37,473 bases of DNA from Candidatus Pacearchaeota archaeon (GCA_018303785.1 JAGVXM010000014.1:1-37473); one strand, 5' to 3'; shown: positions 7,212 to 15,916, numbered from the stretch's first letter. Notes: generated by a model from the letters alone, not told the origin. Numbers and translations: made by a program.

Positions 7212-7469
7212 TTATGGTCTTGGGCAGCTGAGATCGTTAGTACAAATGCCATTATTCTCTACTGCAGGATCTTTATGGCAACAAATCAAACCGGATTGGC
7301 ATTCATTAGTTGTTGTGCATTGTTGACCTTCTTCATAGCTTATCTTTTTGTTGTCAATTACCACCAACCCTTGAGATTCTTTATCTTCTTTGGGTGTTAA
7401 AAAATAGAATAATAAGCCTATATTTATTAAAATTAAGATTATTAATACTATTATCCAGCTATTTTTCAT
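7212..7469 (-). CDS. Exported or membrane-anchored cysteine-rich small protein
   Basis: The 85-residue protein begins with one hydrophobic segment (about 5-26, IIVLIILILINIGLLFYFL), followed by a short charged spacer and a C-terminal domain with seven cysteines (CTTTNEC, LICC, GIC, LSC). The arrangement resembles small disulfide-bonded 'CxxxxxC...CC...C' domains that face the outside of the cell, so the protein is probably tethered by its N-terminus with the Cys domain outside. No named family is recognised. It is the first gene of a pair with the polytopic membrane protein, 1 nt away. Confidence 0.65.
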   Translation of the reverse strand: MKNSWIIVLIILILINIGLLFYFLTPKEDKESQGLVVIDNKKISYEEGQQCTTTNECQSGLICCHKDPAVENNGICTNDLSCPRP

Positions 7470-7539
7470 AGGTGATAAACTAATTTTGTATTAATAAATA
7501 TTTACAAAGATTTTTTAATCTATTGCTATTTATTTTTTT

Positions 7540-7797
7540 ATGCTTGAAAATAATTTTGAAGATAAATTCGGATTATTTAGAGATTTGGAATGGGAAAATC
7601 AAGAATCTGAGGGTAGAATTAATGTCAGCATTCCTGAATCGATTGAAGAGAGTTTAAGAAAGTATTCTAAAGAAATTGGAACAGAAAGTGTCGAGGAAAC
7701 TATTCATTTATTGTTAACTAATTATCTTCGTGCACGAGGTAATATGACTGAGGTGAGAATAATCGGTAGTGATCATAGCTATCCTCCATTTGATTAA
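7540..7797 (+). CDS. Ribbon-helix-helix-like DNA-binding protein
   Basis: Residues 26-68 of this 85-residue protein have the pattern of an Arc/MetJ or CopG ribbon-helix-helix: a short strand RINVSIPESI, a helix with LRKYSKEIG, and a second helix EETIHLLLTNYLRARG. Such proteins dimerise through the strand, which also reads the DNA. The flanking acidic N-terminus and 17-residue tail are not recognisable. It is monocistronic, starting after a TTTATTTTTTT tract and ending 37 nt before the LeuRS gene. No toxin gene sits next to it, so a plain transcription factor is more likely than an antitoxin. Confidence 0.6.
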   Translation: MLENNFEDKFGLFRDLEWENQESEGRINVSIPESIEESLRKYSKEIGTESVEETIHLLLTNYLRARGNMTEVRIIGSDHSYPPFD

Positions 7798-7805
7798 GTT
7801 AAAAC

Positions 7806-7815
7806 TTTTTAAACT
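7806..7815 (+). promoter_or_regulatory. leuS: TATA-like element of the LeuRS gene
   Basis: TTTTTAAACT lies 28 nt upstream of the ATG at 7835, the spacing expected for a leaderless archaeal transcript. It supports the assigned start. Confidence 0.45.
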
Positions 7816-7834
7816 AATCCCTCTATGAGTATAT

Positions 7835-10800
7835 ATGGCTGAAGTGAAGGACATGGATTTTTATCAGATAGAGAAGAAGTGGCAAGAGAGATGGGAGAAG
7901 AAAAAAATTTTCCAAGTTTCTGAGAGTTCTAAAAAGAAAAAGTATTATGTGTTAGAACAATTTCCTTATCCTTCTGGTAGCGGCTTACACGTTGGCCATT
8001 CTTTTATATACACCGTCGGAGATATATATGCGCGATTCAAACGAATGCAAGGATTTAATGTGTTATATCCCATGGGATTTGATTCTTTTGGTCTTCCTGC
8101 TGAAAATGCGGCAATACAAGCACAAAGTCATCCGAAAAAATTTACTGAAGAGGCTATTCGAAATTTCAAGAGTCAGATGAAAACGTTCGGTTATAGTTAT
8201 GATTGGAACCGAATGATTGAAACACACAAACCAGATTTTTACAAATGGGATCAATGGATTTTCCTCAAGATGTTTGAAAAAGGGCTCGCATATAGAAAAA
8301 AATCTCCAGTTAATTGGTGTCCAAAATGTAATACTGTATTAGCAAATGAACAAGTTCAAAATGGAAAATGTTGGAGGCATGAGGAAACTACTGTAGAAAT
8401 AAAACAGCTAGAACAATGGTTTTTTAGAACGACTTCCTATGCTGATGAATTATATTCTAATCTTGAAAAGCTTGAATGGCCTGAATTTATCAAAACTGCA
8501 CAAAGAAATTGGATTGGTAAAAGTCATGGGACTGAGATTATATTTGAAATTGAAACTGAACGAAGGCCAAATTTTATTTTATTGCACGGTTATACTAGTT
8601 CTCCTAAAGAGAATTTTTTTCCATGGTTGAAAAAAGAATTGGAAAAAAGAGGATACACAGTTCAGGTTCCCGTTTTACCGAATACGAATAATCCCGACGT
8701 TTCTGAACAGGTGGATTTTGTTTTAAAAAATTGTAAGTTTGATGAACAGACTGTTTTATTGGGGCATAGTTTGGGAAGTGTGATCGCATTGAAAGTTTTG
8801 GAAAAAGTTAAGAAGCCCATAAGAAAATTGGTTTTAGCTGCAGGATTTTCTGAGCCTAAGTTTTTAGATAAAAAAAGATCGTTTGAAAAAACGTTTGATT
8901 GGAAATTTGATTTTGAGAAAATTAAAAAAAATGTTTCAAAGATAAAAATTCTTCGTGCAACGAATGATAGTGCAGCCCCTCAAGAAAGAGCTGAAACATT
9001 GCAACAGCATTTTGGTGGAGAGATACTTGATTTTACTGCGGAGAATAATCATATTAGCGGTAAAGAAGAGCATGTTGTTTTGCAGCAATGTTTGGAAACT
9101 TTTCCAATTTTCACGACGAGACCTGATACTATTTTTGGAGTAACTTTTATGGTGATAAGTGCACAGCATCCTCAATTGATGGATTTTATAACTGAAAAAC
9201 AGAAAACTGTTGCACAAAAATTCTTGAAAAAAATAACAAGTACCAAGCAGGAAGATATGGATAAGCTGGGAAAAGAGGGAGTTTTTACTGGTAGTTATGC
9301 GCGTAATCCATTGAATGGAGAAAAAGTACCAATTTATGCCAGTAATTTTGTCATTGCTGATTATGGTTCTGGAATGATCATGGCAGTACCTGCACATGAT
9401 CCAAGAGATTTTGAGTTTGCAAAAAAGTATGATATTCCAATTAAGCCTGTTTTATTGAAAAAAAGCGACGAGAGTTATAGTTATGTTATGGGCATAAATG
9501 AAGAGGATATAAAAAAAATAGGTATTACTATAATTGAAAAAACAAAATCTGGTTTCTTTAAAATCAAGATTCCCCCTGATAAATTAGAAGATTATAAAGC
9601 GTTTATCCGCAAAAATATGAAAGCTGGTTTTTGGAATGAGTTTACCACAAAAAAAGGATTTTACTTTATTTTCAAACACAAAGATGGCAAGATTGAGGAA
9701 ATGGAGTTAAACGAAAAAACTAACGATATTATAGATAAATATGGGATGATATTTAATGGAGAAATTCCAAAAAATAATCCTGAAAATGTTTATAGCTGGT
9801 TAGCAAAAAATGATTTCTACAAAGAATTATTGATTCACCCTGGTCCTGGAATTTTAATTAATTCTGAAGACTTTAATGGTTTAGATACTGAAGAGGCAAA
9901 AGAACATATCACTATTTATTTAGTTGAAAAAAAATTAGGAAGGAAAGCTGTAAATTATAAACTTAAGGATTGGTTGATTTCTCGCCAAAGATTTTGGGGA
10001 ACTCCTATTCCTATTGTTTATTGTGATAAATGCGGTATTGTTTCTGTTTCTGAAAAAGATTTGCCCGTAAAATTACCTGAAGATATTAAATTTAACAGCA
10101 CAAAAAATCCGTTAGTTAATTATAAACCTTTTATTGAAATCTCCTGTCCGAAATGTAAATCTCTAGCACGACAAGAAACTGATACTATGGATACATTTGT
10201 AAATTCGAGCTGGTATTTTTTGAGATATTGTGATCCAAAAAATGATAAAAAAATATTTGATACAAAAAAAACTGATTATTGGATGCCTATTGATATTTAT
10301 ATTGGTGGGAAGGAGCACGCAACGATGCATGACATTTATTTTAGATTTTATACTAAATTCTTAAGAGATATTGGTTTATTGAAATTTGATGAACCTGCTG
10401 TCAAATTATTTAATCAAGGTTTTATCTTAGGTGAAAATAATGAAAAGATGTCAAAATCTAAAGGCAATGTGGTGTTACTTAATGAAGCTGCTAAAAAATA
10501 CGGCGTTGATCCGACGAGGTTATTCTTGGTTTCCAATGCTTCTCCCGAAAGCGACAAAGCATGGAGCAATGCCGGTGTTGAAGGGAGTGTAAAGTTCATA
10601 AAAAAAATTATTGATTACTTTGCTCATTTTAAATCAGGAAAAACGTCGAAACGAGCTGAAAGTAAAATGCATAAATACACAAAAGAAATTACCGCTTACA
10701 TTAGTAATTTTCGATACGACCTAGCTGTAATACGCTTGAGAGAATTATTTGACATTTTAAATGAGGAAACAATTAGTACGAAGGATGCTGGAATCTATTT

Positions 10801-11188
10801 GAAATTACTACATCCATTTTGTCCGCATGTCAGTGAAGAATTGTGGGAAAAATTAGGAAATAAAGGTTTTATTTCTTTAGAATCATGGCCGGAAGCTGAT
10901 GAAACAAAAATTGATCAAACAATCGAGAAACAAGACGAAGCCGTGAATCAAGTTGTTAATGATGTTATGAATATTTTGAAAATCATGCGCGAGAAACAAG
11001 AGAAGGAAGGGGAACAGATTTATTTGTATGCTTTGCCGAATGAAGTTAGTTTTTATAATTCTGAAAGAATATCAATTAAGATCGGAAAAAAGGTCAGTGT
11101 TTTTGCGGTTAATGATAAAAACAAATTTGATCCTGAACAAAAATCTGGAAAAACAAAGCCTGGAAAACCTGGAATTTATATTGTATGA
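7835..11188 (+). CDS. leuS: Leucyl-tRNA synthetase with an inserted serine-hydrolase domain
   Basis: Charges tRNA-Leu with leucine in the cytoplasm. The class I core is complete: HVGH at 52-55, a zinc site CPKC...CWRH, KMSKS at 871-875 and the anticodon-binding region. The editing domain keeps TTRPDTIFG (427-435) and VPAHDPRD. The architecture is the bacterial type, not the archaeal one. Between EIIFEIE and FPIFTTRP lies an extra domain of about 175 residues (245-420) matching RBBP9/YdeN alpha/beta hydrolases, with the nucleophile elbow GHSLGS (Ser312), Asp378 in ATNDS and His406 in NNHIS, so the triad looks intact. A second extra block (about 540-665) precedes GPGILINSEDF. Length 1117 against the usual 800-880. 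The frame is continuous and no sign of assembly fusion is visible. Confidence 0.95.
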   Translation: MAEVKDMDFYQIEKKWQERWEKKKIFQVSESSKKKKYYVLEQFPYPSGSGLHVGHSFIYTVGDIYARFKRMQGFNVLYPMGFDSFGLPAENAAIQAQSHPKKFTEEAIRNFKSQMKTFGYSYDWNRMIETHKPDFYKWDQWIFLKMFEKGLAYRKKSPVNWCPKCNTVLANEQVQNGKCWRHEETTVEIKQLEQWFFRTTSYADELYSNLEKLEWPEFIKTAQRNWIGKSHGTEIIFEIETERRPNFILLHGYTSSPKENFFPWLKKELEKRGYTVQVPVLPNTNNPDVSEQVDFVLKNCKFDEQTVLLGHSLGSVIALKVLEKVKKPIRKLVLAAGFSEPKFLDKKRSFEKTFDWKFDFEKIKKNVSKIKILRATNDSAAPQERAETLQQHFGGEILDFTAENNHISGKEEHVVLQQCLETFPIFTTRPDTIFGVTFMVISAQHPQLMDFITEKQKTVAQKFLKKITSTKQEDMDKLGKEGVFTGSYARNPLNGEKVPIYASNFVIADYGSGMIMAVPAHDPRDFEFAKKYDIPIKPVLLKKSDESYSYVMGINEEDIKKIGITIIEKTKSGFFKIKIPPDKLEDYKAFIRKNMKAGFWNEFTTKKGFYFIFKHKDGKIEEMELNEKTNDIIDKYGMIFNGEIPKNNPENVYSWLAKNDFYKELLIHPGPGILINSEDFNGLDTEEAKEHITIYLVEKKLGRKAVNYKLKDWLISRQRFWGTPIPIVYCDKCGIVSVSEKDLPVKLPEDIKFNSTKNPLVNYKPFIEISCPKCKSLARQETDTMDTFVNSSWYFLRYCDPKNDKKIFDTKKTDYWMPIDIYIGGKEHATMHDIYFRFYTKFLRDIGLLKFDEPAVKLFNQGFILGENNEKMSKSKGNVVLLNEAAKKYGVDPTRLFLVSNASPESDKAWSNAGVEGSVKFIKKIIDYFAHFKSGKTSKRAESKMHKYTKEITAYISNFRYDLAVIRLRELFDILNEETISTKDAGIYLKLLHPFCPHVSEELWEKLGNKGFISLESWPEADETKIDQTIEKQDEAVNQVVNDVMNILKIMREKQEKEGEQIYLYALPNEVSFYNSERISIKIGKKVSVFAVNDKNKFDPEQKSGKTKPGKPGIYIV

Positions 11189-11538
11189 AAGCTAGTTCTG
11201 TTGGATGGGAATTATACATTCAATTAAGTGCTGATGAAATCTCTCGTCTTTTAACTGAAAAACTTGAGGGAAAGATTCGCGTGCATGATAATGACGCTTT
11301 TCTTGGAGAATTTCCATTTTCATTATTTGTACAGTCAATTGGTCGAGAACAATTATACGTCGAGCTTAAAACTAAACCTTCGCATGTGTATGTTGATAAG
11401 GTCCAAGAATATTTTATTTATTTATCGCCTGATGGATACCAGCAGCTGAGAGAAAGGGGGAGGACAGGTGATAGAATGTATCTTAATGCTGGTTGTAAGG
11501 TTCTCATTAGTCTAGATGAAAAATCTAAATATTTATAA
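11185..11538 (+). CDS. Small protein coupled to LeuRS, function unknown
   Basis: The ATG overlaps the LeuRS stop (ATGA), so translation is coupled. The 117-residue product is soluble, has a mixed alpha/beta composition and one cysteine, and shows no motif I recognise. Two strands (GWELYIQLSA and QLYVELKTKPSHVYV) and a YIYLSPDGYQQLRER segment give it a small-domain look. Coupling suggests it is made in step with LeuRS, perhaps as a partner, but this is only positional. It was not identified with any ribosomal or tRNA-modifying family. Confidence 0.65.
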   Translation: MKASSVGWELYIQLSADEISRLLTEKLEGKIRVHDNDAFLGEFPFSLFVQSIGREQLYVELKTKPSHVYVDKVQEYFIYLSPDGYQQLRERGRTGDRMYLNAGCKVLISLDEKSKYL

Positions 11539-11640
11539 AACAAATTATATTTTTAATTTTATGGACCGATCTGGTGGTGAAATTTGAATATCTCGAAAAT
11601 CAGTTTTATATATAATTTTATTTTCTTATTTATTTACAAT

Positions 11641-11854
11641 ATGCAAATCTGATTGTGATAATAATGACCGAAACAAAAGATGGGCTTCCTATCGAGCAAC
11701 ACAGGAAATGAAAATTAAACATCTTTCATCACAACTCGAAGAAAAAACCGGCTATTATAATGAAAATACTTTATTAGATCGCTATCACGAAATTAACGGA
11801 GAAGAAATTCCTATAGAAGTTGACGGGAAACTAATTAGGGGGTATTTTAAATGA
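11641..11854 (+). pseudogene. Small gene with apparent +1 frameshift near its start
   Basis: A 48-codon ORF begins at the ATG at 11708 (MKIKHLSSQL...) and ends TGA at 11854. Its frame stays open upstream to 11588, but no start codon is available there. A TATA-like element TTTATATATAA at 11605-11615 points to an ATG at 11641, which reads only three codons. Removing one A from the AAA at 11645-11647 joins ATG CAA to TCT GAT TGT ... and gives a continuous product of about 70 residues. So this is a gene with a one-base insertion (real, recoded or an assembly error), or the 48-residue ORF alone is used. It fills the 308-nt gap between 11538 and 11847. Product unknown: charged, helical, no membrane segment. 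Confidence 0.4.
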
Positions 11855-12260
11855 TCCACTTGCGTATATCTTGAATACTATCCAAAGCTTTTACAAATTC
11901 TTCATAACTAATATAATGGCCTATAATGGTATTTACTTTTAAATCCTGTTCTCGAGGAATAAATCCTGTCCAAGGATATCTTTCATACTTAATCCTTATT
12001 GTCGGAGTTTGTCTATTATTATTTAGAGCAAATTTTTCAAGAGCTTCAAATACTTTTTTAGGATTTTTAGCATCTTGAACTAGGGGCATTAATGCATATC
12101 TTTCCAATAATTGTAAATGTTCTACAGGTCCTGCACTTATTATTTCATCGGCTCCTCTTTCACTAGAATTAGCAGAATTATAGATGTTCCACCCATTTTC
12201 GCGAATCTTTTTAATAATGCTATCCTCTGCTTGAGGTAAATAATAATTTTCTTGTGTCAT
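11847..12260 (-). CDS. Hypothetical 137-aa soluble protein
   Basis: I do not recognise this family. The product is soluble, with no membrane segment, cysteine or low-complexity stretch. Mid-protein there is a helical block (LLERYALMPLVQDAKNPKKVFEAL) followed by a strand (TPTIRIKYER) and a short helical C-terminus ending in RKWII. It begins one nt after the stop of a small membrane protein gene on the same strand, so the two are probably one operon. Its 3' end overlaps the small frameshifted ORF on the plus strand by 8 nt. Confidence 0.6.
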   Translation of the reverse strand: MTQENYYLPQAEDSIIKKIRENGWNIYNSANSSERGADEIISAGPVEHLQLLERYALMPLVQDAKNPKKVFEALEKFALNNNRQTPTIRIKYERYPWTGFIPREQDLKVNTIIGHYISYEEFVKALDSIQDIRKWII

Positions 12261-12261
12261 G

Positions 12262-12489
12262 TTATTTTCTGTTATTTATTTTCACTGCAAAATAATATAT
12301 TACAGCTCCCAGCATTCCTAAAAATACTAGGATAAGAATCCATATAACTCGTTCATTTTCATTTTTGAATTTCCTCTTTGCAGCGTCAATAATCATTAGG
12401 ATCCAAAAGATAAATAAAAATACAGCTAAAGCTATACCTGTCATTATTAGAAAAATGATGGCCATAATCATCCATAATGAAGTTATCAT
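12262..12489 (-). CDS. Two-span membrane protein of PLDc_N type
   Basis: The 75-residue protein consists of two hydrophobic segments (about 5-32 and 47-66) around a basic loop with DAAKRKFKNENERV. The loop and second span (WILILVFLGMLGAVIYYF) resemble the phospholipase D N-terminal domain that also occurs as a free-standing small membrane protein (PLDc_N). No catalytic HKD motif is present, so it is not a phospholipase. The function of stand-alone PLDc_N proteins is unknown to me. It is first in a pair with the 137-residue protein (1-nt gap). Confidence 0.65.
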   Translation of the reverse strand: MITSLWMIMAIIFLIMTGIALAVFLFIFWILMIIDAAKRKFKNENERVIWILILVFLGMLGAVIYYFAVKINNRK

Positions 12490-12518
12490 ATTTTAGTGTA
12501 CTTTTAGGGTTTAAAAAT

Positions 12519-14294
12519 TTATTTATTTGAAACGATAGCTTTTATTCTTCTAATCCCTGCGGCAGAAGCTTCTTCTTTTATAATTTCAAAGTGGCCGATT
12601 TCAGCGGTGTTTTCAACATGGGGGCCTGTGCAAATTTCTTTAGAAAACCATCCTTTTTTTTCCTTTGGATCGGATATTGTATAAACAGAAACTTTTTCTG
12701 GATATTTATGACCAAATTCTGCTTGTGCTCCAGATTTAAATGCTTGTTCTAAAAGAATTTCTTCTCTTTTTACATTTAGTGATTGTTTTATTTTATCATT
12801 AACTAACTGCTCTACTTTTTTTATTTCTTCTTCAGTTAATTTTCTGGGAAATGAAAAATCAAATCTAAGTCTTTCGGGTGTAATATTAGATCCTCGCTGT
12901 TTTACGTCTTCACCCATAATTTTTCTTAACGCTTCATTTAGTAAATGTGTTGCAGTATGTAATCTGGTTGTTTCTTCGCTTGCATCAGCCAATCCTGATT
13001 TGAAAACTTCTGTTGCTGTTCGAGAAAGCTCTTGATGTTTTTTTTCTTCAGCTTCAAATTCTTTTATATCTAAGGAAATATTTTTTTCATCAGCTAACTC
13101 TTTAATTATTTCAATAGGAAATCCATAGCTTTGATATAATAAGAATGCATCTTTGCCTGAAAGAACTTTTTTTTCTTTAATTAATTTTGAGAACATAATC
13201 ATGCCTTTTTCTAGAGTTTCAAGAAATTTCTTTTCTTCTTGTTCTAACTCTTTTAATATTTTGTTTTTATCAAAAGTGTAATCATCGTAGATAGTAAAAA
13301 CTGGTTTTGCAATATTCGTTATAAAATTTTTTAGCTCTATATTTCTTCCGTATCTAATTGCGCGTCTTATTAATCTTCTTAATACATATCCTCGTTCTGA
13401 GTTACTAGGCAAAATTCCGTCGGCAATAATGAAAATGCTGGCTTTTACATGATCTGCGATAATTCTCATTGCCTTTTCATTTCCTTTATATTTTTTCCCT
13501 GAAATTTTTTCAATAGTTTTTATCAAAGGTAAAAATGAATCTGTTTGATATACATCATCTAAATCATTTAGAACTGCAGCTGTTCGTTCAACACCCATTC
13601 CCGTATCAATATTTTTTTGATTTGCTTCATTGTATCCTGACCCGTCTTTTTCATATTGCATCAAAACATTGTTCCAGATTTCAACCCAATTTTTATTTTC
13701 AGGATCAAATTTTTCTGGAGGTTTAGTTTTTGCTTTCCAAAAAAACATTTCGGTATCCGGTCCGCATGGTCCAGTAACTCCTGCTGGTCCCCACCAGTTT
13801 TTCTTACTCTCTAAAACTCCTCCTTCTAAAAGTGCTATTCTATTTTTTGGTATTCCTAATAAAAGCCAAATTTTTGCTGCTTCAGTATCTTTAGGAACTT
13901 GAGGTACTCTTTTATCTCCTCCAAAACAAGTTATTCCCAACCTGTCTACAGGAATCTTTAATTCTTTTGTTATAAATTCAAATGAGAATGTTATGGCATC
14001 TTTTTTCCAGTAATCACCTAAACTCCAATTACCTAACATTTCAAACAGAGTCAAATGAGTTTCATCACCAACTTTGTCGATATCTTGCGTTCTTATGCAT
14101 TTTTGTACGTTCACTAGTCTTTTTCCTAATGGATGTTTTTGTCCTAATAAATACGGAACTAATGGATGCATTCCTGCTGTGGTAAATAAAACTGTTGGAT
14201 CGTTGGCCGGAATTAATGAAGCATTCGGTATTTCTTTATGCCCTTTATTTTTGAAGTATTCTATATATTTTTTAATTAGCTGCTTTCTGTTCAT
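12519..14294 (-). CDS. alaS: Alanyl-tRNA synthetase, short form without C-Ala
   Basis: Charges tRNA-Ala. The class II catalytic core starts at residue 1 (MNRKQLIKKYIEYFKNKGH), with TGMGVERTAAVL as motif 3. The tRNA-recognition helices (RGYVLRRLIRRAIRYGR) follow. The editing domain is present with its zinc ligands: HTATH (an HxxxH motif) and C555-x3-H559 in ICTGPH. The C-Ala domain is absent: 591 residues against about 870 in most bacteria and about 900 in archaea. The N-terminus lacks the extension of archaeal AlaRS. The form resembles the short bacterial-type AlaRS of Patescibacteria, suggesting transfer. Substrate and editing residues look intact, so it should be active as a monomer. Confidence 0.93.
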   Translation of the reverse strand: MNRKQLIKKYIEYFKNKGHKEIPNASLIPANDPTVLFTTAGMHPLVPYLLGQKHPLGKRLVNVQKCIRTQDIDKVGDETHLTLFEMLGNWSLGDYWKKDAITFSFEFITKELKIPVDRLGITCFGGDKRVPQVPKDTEAAKIWLLLGIPKNRIALLEGGVLESKKNWWGPAGVTGPCGPDTEMFFWKAKTKPPEKFDPENKNWVEIWNNVLMQYEKDGSGYNEANQKNIDTGMGVERTAAVLNDLDDVYQTDSFLPLIKTIEKISGKKYKGNEKAMRIIADHVKASIFIIADGILPSNSERGYVLRRLIRRAIRYGRNIELKNFITNIAKPVFTIYDDYTFDKNKILKELEQEEKKFLETLEKGMIMFSKLIKEKKVLSGKDAFLLYQSYGFPIEIIKELADEKNISLDIKEFEAEEKKHQELSRTATEVFKSGLADASEETTRLHTATHLLNEALRKIMGEDVKQRGSNITPERLRFDFSFPRKLTEEEIKKVEQLVNDKIKQSLNVKREEILLEQAFKSGAQAEFGHKYPEKVSVYTISDPKEKKGWFSKEICTGPHVENTAEIGHFEIIKEEASAAGIRRIKAIVSNK

Positions 14295-14333
14295 AAAAAA
14301 GGTAAGAGAAAGATATTTAAAAATGTGACGAGA

Positions 14334-15230
14334 TCAATAAGCCTTAGAACCTCTTAATTCATTAAGCATGTCTCGATAATAGTGTGCTTTTTTTCCCTGA
14401 TCTCCAGGCGTTGAAACTGATCCGTTAGGAAACATCAAATCTCTTCCAACATTTACGATAACATGGTCTTTATGAAAATACTTCCAAATAATTCCTGCCT
14501 CTCCTTCCTGCGCACCTACTCCCGGTAAAAGGACAAGCATTTTATCTCCTGCATACTCTCGTACTTTTTTTAATTCTTCTTCGGTTATATGATTTTTCTT
14601 GCTTGGCGCGCCCACCACAATACTTTCTAATCCAAATCTTTGCGCATCAAAAGCTAACTGAATATATTGTTTGACATGAGCTATTGCTTGATGATACAAG
14701 ACAATATCATTTGAATAAAATTGTTCATGTTCAGAAGAAATCTGCACCAAGTTATTTTTCTTTTGCGCATATTCGGGATTACTCATCAAGCACATATGGA
14801 TACCTCCAAGATTTCTCTTCTTTACTTGTTCTGCCGCTTCTTGCATATTACCTGCAAAGCATGCCAAAGTTACTGCATCAATTTTTTTATGTTGAGTATG
14901 ATACATGCCCGCATCATTGCTTGAACCAATATCTGCAAGTTTAGAATCATCGATAACAAGAAGATCGTGATTATGAGCATGAGCAGTTAAGCTCTGAAGA
15001 TCAAGCATATCATGATCATTTTTCCAATACTGAACATTCGGTTTTACCGCCGCACAATACGGCGCAACCGCTTTAATATAATTAAAAGCCCACACTTCTT
15101 TGGTAATATCTTGAGCAAGCCCTTCGTTCTCTCTTCCCATTTCAAATTCTGCTGGATCTAATCCTGCGCATAATACTGAATTTTTTCTTTCTACTACTTC
15201 AAGCCATTTTTCTCTAAATGTTTGCGTCAT
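14334..15230 (-). CDS. pyrF: Orotidine 5'-phosphate decarboxylase
   Basis: Catalyses the last step of UMP synthesis, decarboxylation of OMP. The 298-residue protein contains the DSKLADIG block (the D-x-K-x-x-D catalytic motif), the N-terminal VLCAGLDP strand and AVKPNVQYW, and a C-terminal LLPGVGAQEGE phosphate-binding region. The length corresponds to the long form of the family (PyrF type 2) rather than the roughly 230-residue classical form. Its ATG overlaps the pyrE stop by 4 nt, so both are translated together as a pyrE-pyrF operon. The rest of the pyrimidine pathway is not in the window. Confidence 0.92.
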   Translation of the reverse strand: MTQTFREKWLEVVERKNSVLCAGLDPAEFEMGRENEGLAQDITKEVWAFNYIKAVAPYCAAVKPNVQYWKNDHDMLDLQSLTAHAHNHDLLVIDDSKLADIGSSNDAGMYHTQHKKIDAVTLACFAGNMQEAAEQVKKRNLGGIHMCLMSNPEYAQKKNNLVQISSEHEQFYSNDIVLYHQAIAHVKQYIQLAFDAQRFGLESIVVGAPSKKNHITEEELKKVREYAGDKMLVLLPGVGAQEGEAGIIWKYFHKDHVIVNVGRDLMFPNGSVSTPGDQGKKAHYYRDMLNELRGSKAY

Positions 15231-15916
15231 TGTTTTTTCTCAACCCTCGGAAAGCCATTTTTTTCTCCCCATCCAAAGGGATCTGCTCTCCATTCTTCTA
15301 AAGCTTTTATTTTATCTTCGTTGATATATTTAGTTTCTTTGGCAATATCTAGTAAATTTTCATATGTTAACAATGATTTGACTTTGCAGATGGGATCTAA
15401 TTTATCAAACTCTTCAATCGATTTGTCAAGCCCATAATTAAAAATTGAAAAACAATGGTTGCAATTACCTTTTGCGTTTCTTACCGCTTGTACTGCTTTT
15501 GCTGAACTTCCTCCTGTTGAAATAAGATCTTCAATAACGTAACCTCTATGATTGTTCAAATCTGCTTCAGCATCAATTCCTTCTATTTGATTTTTTAATC
15601 CATGATCTTTTGGTTTATCTCTAATATAAATAAGGGGTTTCTTTCTTCTGTCGGAAAGTATTGAGGCCCACGGAATTCCTGCAGTGGAAGTTCCTGCAAT
15701 AAATTGCTCTTGATCGTGAAAAAATCCTTCAAAAAATAATTCTTGTTCGAATGCTTGAAGAATTAATTCCCGATGTTCAGGATGTGATAAAAATAACCGG
15801 TTATCGTTATAGATTGGCATTCGATATCCCGATGCCCAGAGAAAAGGATTTTCAGGATTTAATTTAATTGCTTTAATATCTAAACCTGCTTTTGCAATTC
15901 TTGAGGAATATTCCAT
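15227..15916 (-). CDS. pyrE: Orotate phosphoribosyltransferase
   Basis: Joins orotate to PRPP to form OMP, feeding the PyrF enzyme encoded directly downstream. The PRPP-binding motif is YVIEDLISTGGSS (about 125-137). Other family features are FLWASGYRMPIY near the N-terminus and IRDKPKDHGLKNQIEG, the flexible catalytic loop with its lysine and histidine. The 229-residue length is normal. The 4-nt overlap with pyrF indicates coupling. An AT-rich stretch on the minus strand before the ATG could hold the promoter, but no clear TATA box stands out. Confidence 0.93.
   Translation of the reverse strand: MEYSSRIAKAGLDIKAIKLNPENPFLWASGYRMPIYNDNRLFLSHPEHRELILQAFEQELFFEGFFHDQEQFIAGTSTAGIPWASILSDRRKKPLIYIRDKPKDHGLKNQIEGIDAEADLNNHRGYVIEDLISTGGSSAKAVQAVRNAKGNCNHCFSIFNYGLDKSIEEFDKLDPICKVKSLLTYENLLDIAKETKYINEDKIKALEEWRADPFGWGEKNGFPRVEKKQ

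Noticed and set aside
8936-9397. 153-aa minus-strand ORF inside LeuRS
   Set aside because: It is antisense to the hydrolase and editing domains, which have clear family motifs, and its own product lacks any recognisable domain. It is a shadow ORF.
9430-9840. Nudix domain within the second LeuRS block
   Set aside because: Some LeuRS of uncultured bacteria seem to carry Nudix-like inserts, but the GX5EX7REUXEEXGU signature is absent here.
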